Below, piece by piece: positions 24,049 through 32,144 of a stretch of 44,034 bases of DNA. Made by a program: the position numbers and the translations under genes. Source of the stretch: CAYQTL01 sp964420405. Lineage in GTDB: Bacteria > Acidobacteriota > Thermoanaerobaculia > Thermoanaerobaculales > Sulfomarinibacteraceae. The DNA lies in the NCBI GenBank assembly GCA_964420405.1, contig CAYQTL010000032.1, forward strand, positions 1 through 44,034. Direction: 5' to 3'. Position 1 is the stretch's first letter. Every line of letters starts with the position of its first letter. The notes below the pieces were generated by a model. The model was not told the origin of the DNA and searched no databases. It saw only the letters and a program-made list of their open reading frames with translations.

Positions 24049-25905
24049 ATGACCAAGCCCACGCCGCGACCGCTGGCGGAGCCGGACCCGGCCGAGGGTC
24101 CGGCCGTACCCGCACCGGGGTGCCCGAGCGCGGCCGCGGAGGCCGTCGTCGTCGTCGCGCTGCTGCTCACGCTCGCCCTCGTCCTGGTGACCTCCACGTG
24201 GTGGAAGAGCCCGACGGTGGACGAGTACGCCCACCTGCCCGCCGGCCTGCGGGCGCTTCGCGCCGGTGACCTCGAGCTGTACGGCAAGACGCCCCCCCTG
24301 GCGCGGCAGCTGTTCAGCCTGCCCGCCCTCGCGGCGTCGCCCGAGCTGCCGCCGCCGCCTCCCGGCAACCGGATGGCCGGCTGGTACCCGTGGCGCTACG
24401 CCGACCTGTTCGTCGCCGCCAACCTCTGCCGGCACGGGCCGGCGTACGTGCACGGCCTGTACCGGCGCGCCCGTGCAAGCGTGATCGCCCTGTCGCTGCT
24501 GCTGGCGGTCGCCGTCTGGGCATGGACGCGCACAGCCTGGGGGCCGGTCGCCGGGATGACGGCGCTGGCCTTCCTGGTGGTCGAGCCGAACCTGCTGGCC
24601 CATGGGCGTCTCGCCACGACCGACGCCCCGGCGGCCCTCGGCATCCTGGCAGCGGTCGGTCTCGCGACCCTGGCGGTGTGGCGGCCTCGCCCGGCGACGG
24701 TGGCGGCGGCCGGCCTCGCCGCCGGCGCGGCGCTCGCCAGCAAGCACACCGCTGTGCTGATCGCCCCGGTATGGCTCGGACTCGCCGTGGTGGCCGCCGC
24801 CGGCCGCCTGCGCTCACGCACCGGCCGCCCGTGGCTGCCGGTGGTGGTCGTGGTGGTGGCCGGGGCGGTGGCGCTGGCGGCGCTCGCCGCCGCCTACGGC
24901 TTCGACCACGTCGGCTCGCGCCTGCGGGAGATGCCGCTCGCCAGCACCGGCCTGCAGCGGCTCGCGGCGAGCCCGGCCGGCGCCGTGCCACTGCCGCTGC
25001 CGGCGGCGTGGGTCGCCGGCCTCGACGCCCAGCGCGCCGACCTCGAGTACGTCGAGTGGCCCAACTACCTCCTCGGGCGCTGGTCGGCGGAGGGCTGGTG
25101 GTACTACTACCCCCTCGCGCTGGTCCTCAAGACGCCGCTCGGGCTGCTCGCCGCACTCGCCCTGGCGGCGGCTGCGGCCGCCCGGCTCCGGGTCCGGCAC
25201 GGGCCGCCCCGGCGCGTCGACCGGCCCGGCCTCGCGCGGCTCACGGCCTGGGCGACCGGTCTCTCCCTCGCGGTGCTGCTCGGGACCGCCACCTTCTCGA
25301 CCCCGGTCCAGACCGGTGTGCGCTGGGTGCTCCCCGCGGTCCCCTTCATCGCGGTCGCACTCGGCGGTCTCGCGGCCCGCGCCGGCCGGCGGACCCGGGT
25401 GGCGCTCGCGGGGTGTTGGCTGGTCGCGGCTGTCGAGGTGGCGTCGGTCCACCCCCACTACCTGGCGTTCTTCAACCGCGCCGGCGGCGGCCCCGACAAC
25501 GGCTGGCGGCTGCTCGCCTCGTCCAACGTCGACTGGGGCCAGGACCTGGAGTACCTGCGGCGCGAGCTGGAGGCCCGCGGGATCGACGCCGTGCGCCTCG
25601 TCTACTTCGGCCACGCCGACCCGGCGGTCTACGGGATCCGCTACACCGTGCCGCTGCCCGGCGCGTCCGGGTCCGACGCGGTCCTCGGGGTGGACGCCGG
25701 CGGCTCGCTCGTGCTCGCCCCGGGCTGGTACGCGATCTCGGCCAACCATCTCGTCGGCCACCCGTACGTCGTCAACGACCACGGCCGCTGGCTTGCGACC
25801 GCCGCCGACCGCCGCTCCGGCCACGACCTGTTCGCGTCGCTGCGGGACCGGGAGCCGGCGGAGGTCGTGGGTGGAAGCGTGCTGCTGTATCGTGTCGGCG
25901 GGTGA
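24049..25905 (+). CDS. PMT/ArnT-like membrane glycosyltransferase (GT39/GT83-type)
   Basis: The 618-residue protein has a first membrane helix at about residues 28-48 and some ten further hydrophobic segments. After the first helix is the loop TVDEYAHLPAGLRAL with an acidic pair, matching the catalytic first loop of protein O-mannosyltransferase/ArnT-type enzymes; a second motif is LATTDAPAALG. The C-terminal periplasmic region contains SSNVDWGQDLEYLRRELE and VYGIRYTVPLPG. Such enzymes use polyprenyl-phosphate sugars. The next gene (GTGA overlap) encodes a polyprenyl-phosphate sugar synthase-like GT2, a matching donor-maker. An upstream in-frame ATG (23824) is rejected since it lies inside the opposite-strand PAS gene. 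Acceptor unknown. Confidence 0.78.
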   Translation: MTKPTPRPLAEPDPAEGPAVPAPGCPSAAAEAVVVVALLLTLALVLVTSTWWKSPTVDEYAHLPAGLRALRAGDLELYGKTPPLARQLFSLPALAASPELPPPPPGNRMAGWYPWRYADLFVAANLCRHGPAYVHGLYRRARASVIALSLLLAVAVWAWTRTAWGPVAGMTALAFLVVEPNLLAHGRLATTDAPAALGILAAVGLATLAVWRPRPATVAAAGLAAGAALASKHTAVLIAPVWLGLAVVAAAGRLRSRTGRPWLPVVVVVVAGAVALAALAAAYGFDHVGSRLREMPLASTGLQRLAASPAGAVPLPLPAAWVAGLDAQRADLEYVEWPNYLLGRWSAEGWWYYYPLALVLKTPLGLLAALALAAAAAARLRVRHGPPRRVDRPGLARLTAWATGLSLAVLLGTATFSTPVQTGVRWVLPAVPFIAVALGGLAARAGRRTRVALAGCWLVAAVEVASVHPHYLAFFNRAGGGPDNGWRLLASSNVDWGQDLEYLRRELEARGIDAVRLVYFGHADPAVYGIRYTVPLPGASGSDAVLGVDAGGSLVLAPGWYAISANHLVGHPYVVNDHGRWLATAADRRSGHDLFASLRDREPAEVVGGSVLLYRVGG

Positions 25906-26600
25906 AGCTGTCGGTCATCATCCCGATCTACAACGAGCGCTCGACAATCTCGGAGGTGCTCGACCGGCTCGACCGGGTCCCGGTCGACAAGGAGGTGATC
26001 GTGGTCGACGACGGCTCCTCCGACGGCTCGCGGGAGTACCTCCTCGAGCGCTCGGAGGGTCCGGAGCGGCGCGGCGCGGCGATCCGGGTGGTGGTCCATC
26101 CCCGCAACCGGGGCAAGGGTGCGGCCATCCGGACCGGCCTCGCCCACGCCACCGGCGAGGTGGTGATCATCCAGGACGCCGACCTCGAGTACGGCCCCGA
26201 GGAGATCCCGGCCCTGCTGCAGCCGATTCTCGACGGCGAGGCCGACGTCGTCTACGGCTCGCGGTTCCTTGGTACCGTGCGCGGCATGCGGTGGCCCTAC
26301 CGGCTCGCCAACCGCGTGCTGACCCTGACCACCAACCTCCTGTACGGCGCCGGGATCACCGACGAGGCGACCGGCTACAAGCTCTTCCGGCGGACCGTCT
26401 TCGACCGGTTCGAGCTGCGCTGCGAAGGATTCGCGTTCTGCCCGGAGGTGACGGCGAAGGTGCTGCGGGCCGGGATCACCATCCACGAGCGCCCGATCCA
26501 CTCCTACGTGGCCCGCTACCTGGACAAGAAGATCTCGTGGCACGACGCCTTCGTGGCGGTGTGGGTGCTCGTCCGCGAGCGCTTCCGTGGTGGGGTATGA
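25902..26600 (+). CDS. GT2 glycosyltransferase, polyprenyl-phosphate mannose/glucose synthase-like
   Basis: The 232-residue protein starts with GTG overlapping the preceding stop. It is a GT-A fold family 2 enzyme: SVIIPIYNERSTI (4-16), VVDDGSSDGS, the nucleotide-sugar DxD-type motif QDADLEYGPEE, and the typical dolichol-phosphate-mannose-synthase-like blocks GSRFLG and EATGYKLFRR. No C-terminal membrane helices, so it resembles the short, soluble DPM1-like form. It likely charges polyprenyl phosphate with a sugar for the upstream PMT-like enzyme. The sugar cannot be told from sequence. Confidence 0.85.
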   Translation: MKLSVIIPIYNERSTISEVLDRLDRVPVDKEVIVVDDGSSDGSREYLLERSEGPERRGAAIRVVVHPRNRGKGAAIRTGLAHATGEVVIIQDADLEYGPEEIPALLQPILDGEADVVYGSRFLGTVRGMRWPYRLANRVLTLTTNLLYGAGITDEATGYKLFRRTVFDRFELRCEGFAFCPEVTAKVLRAGITIHERPIHSYVARYLDKKISWHDAFVAVWVLVRERFRGGV

Positions 26601-26601
26601 T
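26596..26601 (+). promoter_or_regulatory. Possible internal -10 box (TATGAT) before the radical SAM gene
   Basis: TATGAT overlaps the stop codon of the GT2 gene and lies about 50 bp before the ATG at 26650, which has an SD-like GGAGCGGGA (26635-26643). It may let the radical SAM gene be transcribed separately. No clear -35 box. Confidence 0.3.
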
Positions 26602-26649
26602 GGTGGTCGTGTCGAGAATCGATCTCACTCGCCGGAGCGGGACGTCGCC

Positions 26650-28068
26650 ATGAAGGTGGTGCTCGTCAACCCGCCGCCGCCGCGACGGATCGAGCGCTGG
26701 GACCGGCCCGACTACCCCCACATCGGGATCGGCTACCTGGCGGCGAACCTGCGCGCCCACGAGGTACCCGTCTCGGTGATCGACGGCAAGCTCGAGCGGA
26801 TCACACCGTCCGAGGCGATCGAGCGGATCCGCGGCCTCGCCCCCGACGTGGTCGGGATCTCGGCCATGACCCACGAGATCTGCACCGCCGCCGACCTGGC
26901 GGCCGAGGTCAAGCGGGTCCTGCCCGACGCTGTGACCGTCGTCGGCGGCGTCCACCCCACCGCTCTTCCCGAGGACACGCTGCGGGACTTCCCGTCGTTC
27001 GACCTCGCGGTCTACGGCGAGGGCGAGGGACCGCTGGTCGAGCTGGTGGGTGCGCTCCTGGCCGGCGGCGGCGACGAGCGGCTGGCTGCGGTGACCGGGC
27101 TCGTCCGCCGCACGCCGGACGGCGTCCTCCGCCACCCGCAACGGTACGTCCCCGGCGCCGCCGAGCTCGACGCCCTACCGCGCCCGGCCTGGGACCTGTT
27201 CCCCCGTGCCCACACCTACCCGGTGATGACAGTCCGTGGCTGCCCGTTCACCTGTGTGTTCTGTGCCCGGCCGTACGGCCAGGACATCCGCTCGCGCTCG
27301 GTGGAGAACATCCTCGACGAGTTCCGCTGGCTGCTGGAGGAGGTCGCCGCCGGCTACATCAAGATCTACGACGAGACCTTCGGCGTGAAGCGCAAGGAGA
27401 CCGCGCGCGTCCTCGACGGTCTGATCGGCATGGGTCTGCCGGGCCGGGTCGGGTGGTGGGCCCAGACCCGGATCAGCCTCGCGCGGGAGGAGATGCTCGA
27501 GCACATGGGCCGCGCCGGTTGCGACCACGTCGGATTCGGCATCGAGAGCGGCAACGCCGACATCATCAAGTCCATGTCGAAGGACGTCGACCTCGAGAAG
27601 GCCCAGCGGCTCAACCGCGCGGCCCGGAAGGCCGGAATCACCACCGAGGGGTTCTACATCATCGGCCACCCCGAAGAGACCCGCGACACAGTGTGGGACA
27701 CGATCCGGTTCGCGGCGGCCCTCGATACCGACTGCGTGTCGTTCGGGATCATGGTCCCCTACCCAGGGACGGTGGTGTGGGAGATGGCGAAACGCGGCCA
27801 GGGCGGCTACCGGCTGATCTCCACCGACTGGCGGGACTTCAACAAGCAGCTCGGCAACGCCCTCGAGCTGGAGACGCTGAGCCGGCCCGAGATGGAGAGG
27901 CTGCAGCTCGTCGCCTACAGCTACTTCTTCCTGCGCAACGGCCGCGTCCTCGACTTCGCGCGGTTCTGCTGGCAGAACAAGGTCGAAGGGTTCAACTTCC
28001 TGCGCCGGTTCGTGCCCAAGGCGGTCGCCCGCGCCACCCGCCGCGGCCCCGCGTTCGCGTCCCACTAG
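26650..28068 (+). CDS. B12-binding-domain radical SAM protein
   Basis: The 472-residue protein has an N-terminal B12-binding-like Rossmann domain (MKVVLVNPPPP to about residue 140, with VVGGVHPTALPEDTL and the family's YGEGE) and a radical SAM core with the cluster motif CPFTCVFC (Cys198, Cys202, Cys205), then a C-terminal extension (about 390-472). It belongs to the BchE/P-methylase-like class; substrates range from lipids to phosphonates, so no reaction is assigned. It follows the two glycosyltransferase genes by 49 bp, suggesting a cell-surface glycan or lipid role. Its TAG stop (28066-28068) is the first TAG of a 168-bp palindromic repeat, so the element may have defined the C-terminus. 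Confidence 0.85.
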   Translation: MKVVLVNPPPPRRIERWDRPDYPHIGIGYLAANLRAHEVPVSVIDGKLERITPSEAIERIRGLAPDVVGISAMTHEICTAADLAAEVKRVLPDAVTVVGGVHPTALPEDTLRDFPSFDLAVYGEGEGPLVELVGALLAGGGDERLAAVTGLVRRTPDGVLRHPQRYVPGAAELDALPRPAWDLFPRAHTYPVMTVRGCPFTCVFCARPYGQDIRSRSVENILDEFRWLLEEVAAGYIKIYDETFGVKRKETARVLDGLIGMGLPGRVGWWAQTRISLAREEMLEHMGRAGCDHVGFGIESGNADIIKSMSKDVDLEKAQRLNRAARKAGITTEGFYIIGHPEETRDTVWDTIRFAAALDTDCVSFGIMVPYPGTVVWEMAKRGQGGYRLISTDWRDFNKQLGNALELETLSRPEMERLQLVAYSYFFLRNGRVLDFARFCWQNKVEGFNFLRRFVPKAVARATRRGPAFASH

Positions 28069-28232
28069 GAGGTCGTAGGGCATAGATGGCGGATGGATTT
28101 CGGAGCGTCGTGAGATGCCCGTTTTCGGCGGATTCGAGGCGCAGTACTCTGAGTACGGGCCGAGAATCCGCCGGAAACGGGCGCTCACGACGCCCGAAAG
28201 GCGCCGTCAGTCTATGCCCTACGCCCTCCTAG
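28065..28232. repeat. 168-bp palindromic repeat element, full copy
   Basis: The element begins with CTAGGAGG and ends with CCTCCTAG; arms of about 70 bp pair with roughly 80% identity (for example GTAGGGCATAG with CTATGCCCTAC, CGTCGTGAG with CTCACGACG, TTCGGCGGATTC with GAATCCGCCGG). A small inner dyad, AGTACTCTGAGTACT-like, sits at the centre (28143-28158). The last 54 bp (28179-28232) recur exactly, as the reverse complement, at 43981-44034. The first CTAG provides the stop codon of the radical SAM gene. It could fold into a very long hairpin and end transcription. Confidence 0.92.
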
Positions 28233-28268
28233 GCCCCATTCGGGCACCGGCCCCCGTCCGATGCCGCC

Positions 28269-29609
28269 CTACAGCACCCCCTCCAGGGTCGCGATGTCGA
28301 CCAGGCCGCGGCAGCCGTAGAGGGCCGGGAGGATCGTCTCCGGCGGGTGCACGCGCCGCAGGGCGGCGACCTTCTCGGTCCCGGCACGGTACGCCGGCAG
28401 GTACATCCGGCCGAGCAGCGGGTGGTGCGCCCACGGCCCCGACAGCTTCTCCGCGCGCTCGGACGACACCACGAAGTCGCGCCGCAGCGCCGCCGCCACC
28501 TCCGGCTGCTCCCGCCCCTCCGCCCAGGTCAGGTACGACGCCTGGTTCTTGGCGTCGTCCTGCAGCAGCGCGAGCAGGGTGCCGATCTGCATGTCGGCAT
28601 CGGGCAGCTCGTGGATCTCGGTGACGCCGTGGGCCATCAGCAGGGCGTTGTTGGCGATTCCCTCGGCAAGCGTCGAGTAGCGGGTGTTCATGGTCAGCAC
28701 GGTGCCTTCGAAGCCGATCCTCCCCATCGTCCACAGGTGCTGGGCGTAGGCGAATGTCGTGACGTGGCCGGGCACCACCTCGTGGCTGACCAGGTGGTGC
28801 AGCTCGGGCACCGAGATCTCGAGCGACGCGTTGAGCTCGTAGGTGGCCTCGTACACCGGCAGGCCGTCGTCGGTGCGGGCGCGGCCGACGTAGTTCATCG
28901 AGCCCGAGAACCAGGCGTCCCGGATCGGCAGGAAGGTGACGTTGGACCTCGGCACCTCGGCCAGCTCCACCGGCAGGTGCGGCAGCACGTGGGCGACGGC
29001 GCCAGCATCAAGCTCGGCGATGAACGCACGCGCCAGCGCAGGGATGGTCGCCGGCGGCACCATCCGGTCCGCCCGCCAGTCGTCCACCGCCGCCAGCAGG
29101 CCGTCGTCCGAGTCGGCCGGGTAGCCCCCGTCCGACAGCAGCGCGCCGAGGCGCTCGCGCAGCGGCCCGGGCTCGGACGGCGACGGTGGCGCCGCCGTCG
29201 AGGCCTCCACCGAGCGGGCGTAGGGCACCGGCTCGCCCTCGCCGAGCCGCTCGCGGCCGAGGTCCCACATCACCTGGAGGCAGGTGCCGAGGCCGGCGAG
29301 GAACGCGCCCCGCGGGCCGGGGACCCGCGGCCCGAGCTCGGTGACCACTCCGATCGCACCGCGCACGTCGACCGCGTCGAGGTACCCGCTGATCGCCGCC
29401 CGGTCGGGCTCTCCCGCCGACAGGCCACCGCTCGAGCGGACCGCCGCCGCGGTCGGGTGGCTGTAGCTCATCGGCAGCTCCACGTCCGAGAACCACGAGT
29501 CGGCGATGAACCGCCCCGTCCCCGACGGGCACATCACGTCCCCGCCCCACAGGGTGTCGAGCCCCAGGATCGCCTCCGCGATCGCCGCGTCGAGAGGATT
29601 CGTGGTCAT
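28269..29609 (-). CDS. DUF885-like putative zinc metallopeptidase
   Basis: The 446-residue protein carries SHEVVPGHVTTF (His276, Glu277, His282), the HExxPGH form typical of DUF885 gluzincin-like proteins, and a downstream LAEGIANNALL with Glu316, the expected third ligand in the usual EGxA context. The rest is mostly helical. No signal peptide is evident. ATG 29609 is preceded by GGAGGT at the right distance; the frame continues upstream only through repeat-element sequence (IGIGNGIGIG run), which is not protein-like. Substrate and activity are not known. The gene converges with the radical SAM gene across the 168-bp palindrome. Confidence 0.65.
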   Translation of the reverse strand: MTTNPLDAAIAEAILGLDTLWGGDVMCPSGTGRFIADSWFSDVELPMSYSHPTAAAVRSSGGLSAGEPDRAAISGYLDAVDVRGAIGVVTELGPRVPGPRGAFLAGLGTCLQVMWDLGRERLGEGEPVPYARSVEASTAAPPSPSEPGPLRERLGALLSDGGYPADSDDGLLAAVDDWRADRMVPPATIPALARAFIAELDAGAVAHVLPHLPVELAEVPRSNVTFLPIRDAWFSGSMNYVGRARTDDGLPVYEATYELNASLEISVPELHHLVSHEVVPGHVTTFAYAQHLWTMGRIGFEGTVLTMNTRYSTLAEGIANNALLMAHGVTEIHELPDADMQIGTLLALLQDDAKNQASYLTWAEGREQPEVAAALRRDFVVSSERAEKLSGPWAHHPLLGRMYLPAYRAGTEKVAALRRVHPPETILPALYGCRGLVDIATLEGVL

Positions 29610-29650
29610 GCGCACCTCCGGTTCGGGCCAGTGTAGCGTCCCCGTTTCCT

Positions 29651-29879
29651 TCCCGATCCCGATCCCGTTCCCGATCCCGATGGCGACGTCGGGTTCAGAA
29701 CCGGTGTCGCCAGAGCGGCGGTTCACCCGGCCCCGTGGAACGCGGACCGTCCTGCAAACGGCCCGGGATGAACCCCCGGCACTGCCGAGAGCGGCTGGAC
29801 CAGGCGGAGGGAATCGATCCGGGTTGCGGCGATCGTCGCTGACGCTGTCATCGGGAACGGGATCGGGATCGGGATCGGA
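29651..29879. repeat. Hexamer-bounded intergenic element 3 (forward orientation)
   Basis: Left end GATCCC units (29651-29681); right end GGGATC units (29850-29879). The common core is complete but drifted: hairpin 1 is broken (GCGGCGGTTCACCCGGCCCC), hairpin 2 (CCGGGATGAACCCCCGG) is partly kept, and the tail GCTGGACCAGGCGGAGGG-type and TTGCGGCGATCGTCGCTGACGCTG-type blocks are present. It fills the 300-bp gap between the divergent metallopeptidase and lysoplasmalogenase-like genes. Confidence 0.75.
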
Positions 29880-29898
29880 GAGGGCACGATCGCCGCGC

Positions 29899-29904
29899 TA
29901 GCAT
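29899..29904 (+). promoter_or_regulatory. Possible leaderless -10 box (TAGCAT) for the lysoplasmalogenase-like gene
   Basis: TAGCAT ends 5 nt before the ATG at 29910; no Shine-Dalgarno sequence is present. Transcription would begin at or beside the start codon. Lies directly after the right end of element 3. Confidence 0.35.
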
Positions 29905-29909
29905 GCCCC

Positions 29910-30536
29910 ATGCTCCTCCCGATCCTCGTCACGGCCGCCGCGGTCGCGTTCCTGGTCCTGGGCCACGCCCGCGACCGGATCGCCTGGGTCGCGGTCTCCA
30001 AGCCCGTCGCCTCCGCCGGTTTCATCGCCCTCGCCCTGCTGCGGATCGACCCGGCCTCGACGGTCGACCGCTGGCTGCTGGCGGCGCTGGCGCTCGGCTT
30101 CGCCGGCGACCAGCTGCTGATCGCGCGGCGCACCTTCACCGCCGGGCTGGCCGCGTTCCTCCTCGGTCACCTGGCGTACGTCGCCGGCTTGTCGCACGCC
30201 GCGTCCCCTGCCGGCTGGCCGCGGCCGCCGCTGGTTCCGCTCGCCGCCATCGGTCTCGGCGCGCTCTTCTGGCTCTGGCCCCATCTCGGCCGGCTGCGGA
30301 TCCCCGTCGTGCTGTACGTGGCGGCGATCACGGCCATGGCGTGGGGCGCGTGGGGCGCGACCCTGGCGGGTCCGATGCCGTGGCGCTGCGGCGTCGGCGC
30401 GACGCTGTTCCTGCTGTCCGACCTCACCGTCGCCCGCAACCGGTTCGTGCACGAGGCGTTCGCCAACCGCGCCCTCGGACTGCCCTGCTACTACGCCGGC
30501 CAGCTCCTCCTCGCCTCGTGTGTGGGCCTGGCGTAG
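29910..30536 (+). CDS. YhhN/TMEM86-family membrane protein (lysoplasmalogenase-like)
   Basis: The 208-residue protein is almost wholly hydrophobic with seven to eight membrane helices. It has the YhhN family features: an early WVAVSKPVAS, an Asp in GFAGDQLL, and the C-terminal FLLSDLTVARNRF and YYAGQ. Human TMEM86B of this family hydrolyses lysoplasmalogens; the bacterial substrates are mostly untested. ATG 29910 has a -10-like box instead of an SD. The gene is flanked on both sides by hexamer-bounded elements (3 and 4). Confidence 0.8.
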   Translation: MLLPILVTAAAVAFLVLGHARDRIAWVAVSKPVASAGFIALALLRIDPASTVDRWLLAALALGFAGDQLLIARRTFTAGLAAFLLGHLAYVAGLSHAASPAGWPRPPLVPLAAIGLGALFWLWPHLGRLRIPVVLYVAAITAMAWGAWGATLAGPMPWRCGVGATLFLLSDLTVARNRFVHEAFANRALGLPCYYAGQLLLASCVGLA

Positions 30537-30543
30537 CCCCTCT

Positions 30544-30769
30544 CGATCCGATCCCGATCCCCATCCCGATGGCGGTATCAGTCTCAGCGTTCGCGACCGT
30601 CGCCGCGACCCGGGTTGATCCCGTCCGCCGGGTCCAGCCCTGGTGCGCAGGGCCGGGGGTTCATTCACCGCCCGGTTCCAGGCCGGTCGCCAACTCGCGG
30701 CGGCGGGTCAACCGCCGCCCTGCCGACCCGGACGCTGACGCCGGCATCGCGATCAGGATCGGGACCGGA
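30544..30769. repeat. Hexamer-bounded intergenic element 4 (reverse orientation)
   Basis: Starts 8 bp after the preceding stop. Left end 30544-30570 (GATCCC units), right end about 30745-30769 (ATCGGGACCGG units). The common core is present in the reverse orientation: GGGGGTTCATTCACCG at about 30655-30670 and GGCGGCGGGTCAACCGCCGCC at 30701-30721. Leaves only 35 bp before the TPR gene. Confidence 0.75.
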
Positions 30770-30791
30770 GGGACGACCGCCGTTTCTCGCC

Positions 30792-30797
30792 TACAAT
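30792..30797 (+). promoter_or_regulatory. Possible leaderless -10 box (TACAAT) for the TPR gene
   Basis: TACAAT ends 7 nt before the ATG at 30805 and no SD is present, so transcription would start at about the initiation codon. Sequence match to TATAAT is good; the -35 is not recognisable. Confidence 0.4.
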
Positions 30798-30804
30798 CGC
30801 CGCC

Positions 30805-32124
30805 ATGCGCCATGCCGTCGCCGCCGCCGTCCTGCTGCTGCTGACCGTTCCCGCCGTCGCCCAGGACAGCTGGGAGTACCACACCCGGGCCGGCGACTGG
30901 GCGATCGCCCGCGGCGACGCCGAGCTCGCCGAGGAGCACTTCCGGAAGGCCCTCGAGCTCGCCCAGAAGCTACCGCCGGGCGACCGGAAGCTGGAGACCT
31001 CGCTCTCCAACCTCGCCCGGCTGTACGAGTACCGCAGCCGCTTCACCGACGCCCAGCCCATGTACCAGCTGCTCCTGGCGGCACGCGAGGAGCGCCTCGG
31101 CGAGGATCACCCCGCACTGCTCGAGCCCATGCTCGGCGTGGCGCGGACCGCGCTGCGCACCGGCGACACCCCGGTCGCGACCGGCCACCTCGAGCGGTAC
31201 GTCGCCCTGGCCGAGGCGACCGGGGAGGCCGAGCCCGAGCAGGAGGCGCTGGCGCTGTCGCTGCTCGCGCGGATCGTCACCCTCGACGAGCGACCGGCCG
31301 ACGCGCTGCCGCTGCGCCGGCGAGCGGTCGCGGTGCTCGAGGACGCGCCGGACGTGACCCCGGACGAGCTGGCGGTCGAGGTCGACTCGCTGGCCCAGCT
31401 CGAGCTGCTCCACGGCGACCCGACGGACGGCGGGACGGCCGCGGCGCGGGCCGCCGAGCTGCGCCTCGAGGCCGGCGAGCCCACCGCCGCCGCCGTCGGA
31501 CTGGCCGAGGCGGCGCGGACCGCCGTCGGCGCCGCCGAGCCGGCGATCGCGCGGCGGCTCGCGACGGCGGCACTCGAGATCGCGGCGACCGCGCCGCAGG
31601 ACGCCGGGGCGACCCCCGCCGCCCGGCAGGCGCTCGCCGACGCCGCCTGGCTGGAGCACCGGCGGTCGGGCCGCCCGGCGGACGTCTTCGCGGGCGGCGC
31701 TCCCGACCCCGATCTGGAGACGGCCGCGGCGGCGGTCGCGGCGTGGCTCGAGCTCCAGCGCGCCGAGCCGGCGGCCGATCCCACGGCGGTGACCGAGACC
31801 CTCGGCCGGCTCGCGCTGCTCGAGGCGGCGGCGGGCGATATCGAGGCAGCGATCCGATGGCAGCGCGAGCTGGCGGCCGCGACCGGCACGCTCGAGGCGC
31901 GGGCCGACCTGGTCGCACTGCTCGCGGCCGCCGGCCGGCCCGCCGAGGCCAGCGAGCTCAACCTGCGGCTCCTCGCCGAGCTGGAGGCCGGCCACGGCGA
32001 GGTCCATCCGTCCCTGCTCGAGCCCCTCGCCGTCCAGCAGCGGCTCTACGAGGCCATGGGCGAGCGCCGCGATGCGAAGCGCACCGCCAAACGGATCAAG
32101 AAGCTCCACCGCAAGCTACGGTAG
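30805..32124 (+). CDS. Exported tetratricopeptide-repeat protein
   Basis: The 439-residue protein has a signal peptide (MRHAVAAAVLLLLTVPAVAQ, likely cut near residue 19-20) and TPR units through its length: GDWAIARGDAELAEEHFRKALEL (about 29-52), a kinesin-light-chain-like pair around NLARLYEYRSRFTDAQPMY and EERLGEDHPALL (about 68-106), and a final pair with HGEVHPSLLEPLAVQQRLYE (about 393-415). The middle (200-330) is Ala/Glu-rich with weaker repeats. It ends in a basic stretch (KRTAKRIKKLHRK). Probably a periplasmic scaffold; no partner is evident. A 9-bp hairpin overlaps its stop codon. Confidence 0.8.
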   Translation: MRHAVAAAVLLLLTVPAVAQDSWEYHTRAGDWAIARGDAELAEEHFRKALELAQKLPPGDRKLETSLSNLARLYEYRSRFTDAQPMYQLLLAAREERLGEDHPALLEPMLGVARTALRTGDTPVATGHLERYVALAEATGEAEPEQEALALSLLARIVTLDERPADALPLRRRAVAVLEDAPDVTPDELAVEVDSLAQLELLHGDPTDGGTAAARAAELRLEAGEPTAAAVGLAEAARTAVGAAEPAIARRLATAALEIAATAPQDAGATPAARQALADAAWLEHRRSGRPADVFAGGAPDPDLETAAAAVAAWLELQRAEPAADPTAVTETLGRLALLEAAAGDIEAAIRWQRELAAATGTLEARADLVALLAAAGRPAEASELNLRLLAELEAGHGEVHPSLLEPLAVQQRLYEAMGERRDAKRTAKRIKKLHRKLR

Positions 32125-32143
32125 CGGCCGCGCAGCGGCCGCT
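32123..32143 (+). terminator. GC hairpin overlapping the TPR gene's stop codon
   Basis: AGCGGCCGC, loop GCA, GCGGCCGCT: a perfect 9-bp stem that starts within the TAG stop. It lacks a T-run, so Rho-independent termination is uncertain; GC-rich genomes often use such stems. The next gene is on the opposite strand and converges, so termination here is expected. Confidence 0.4.
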
Positions 32144-32144
32144 C

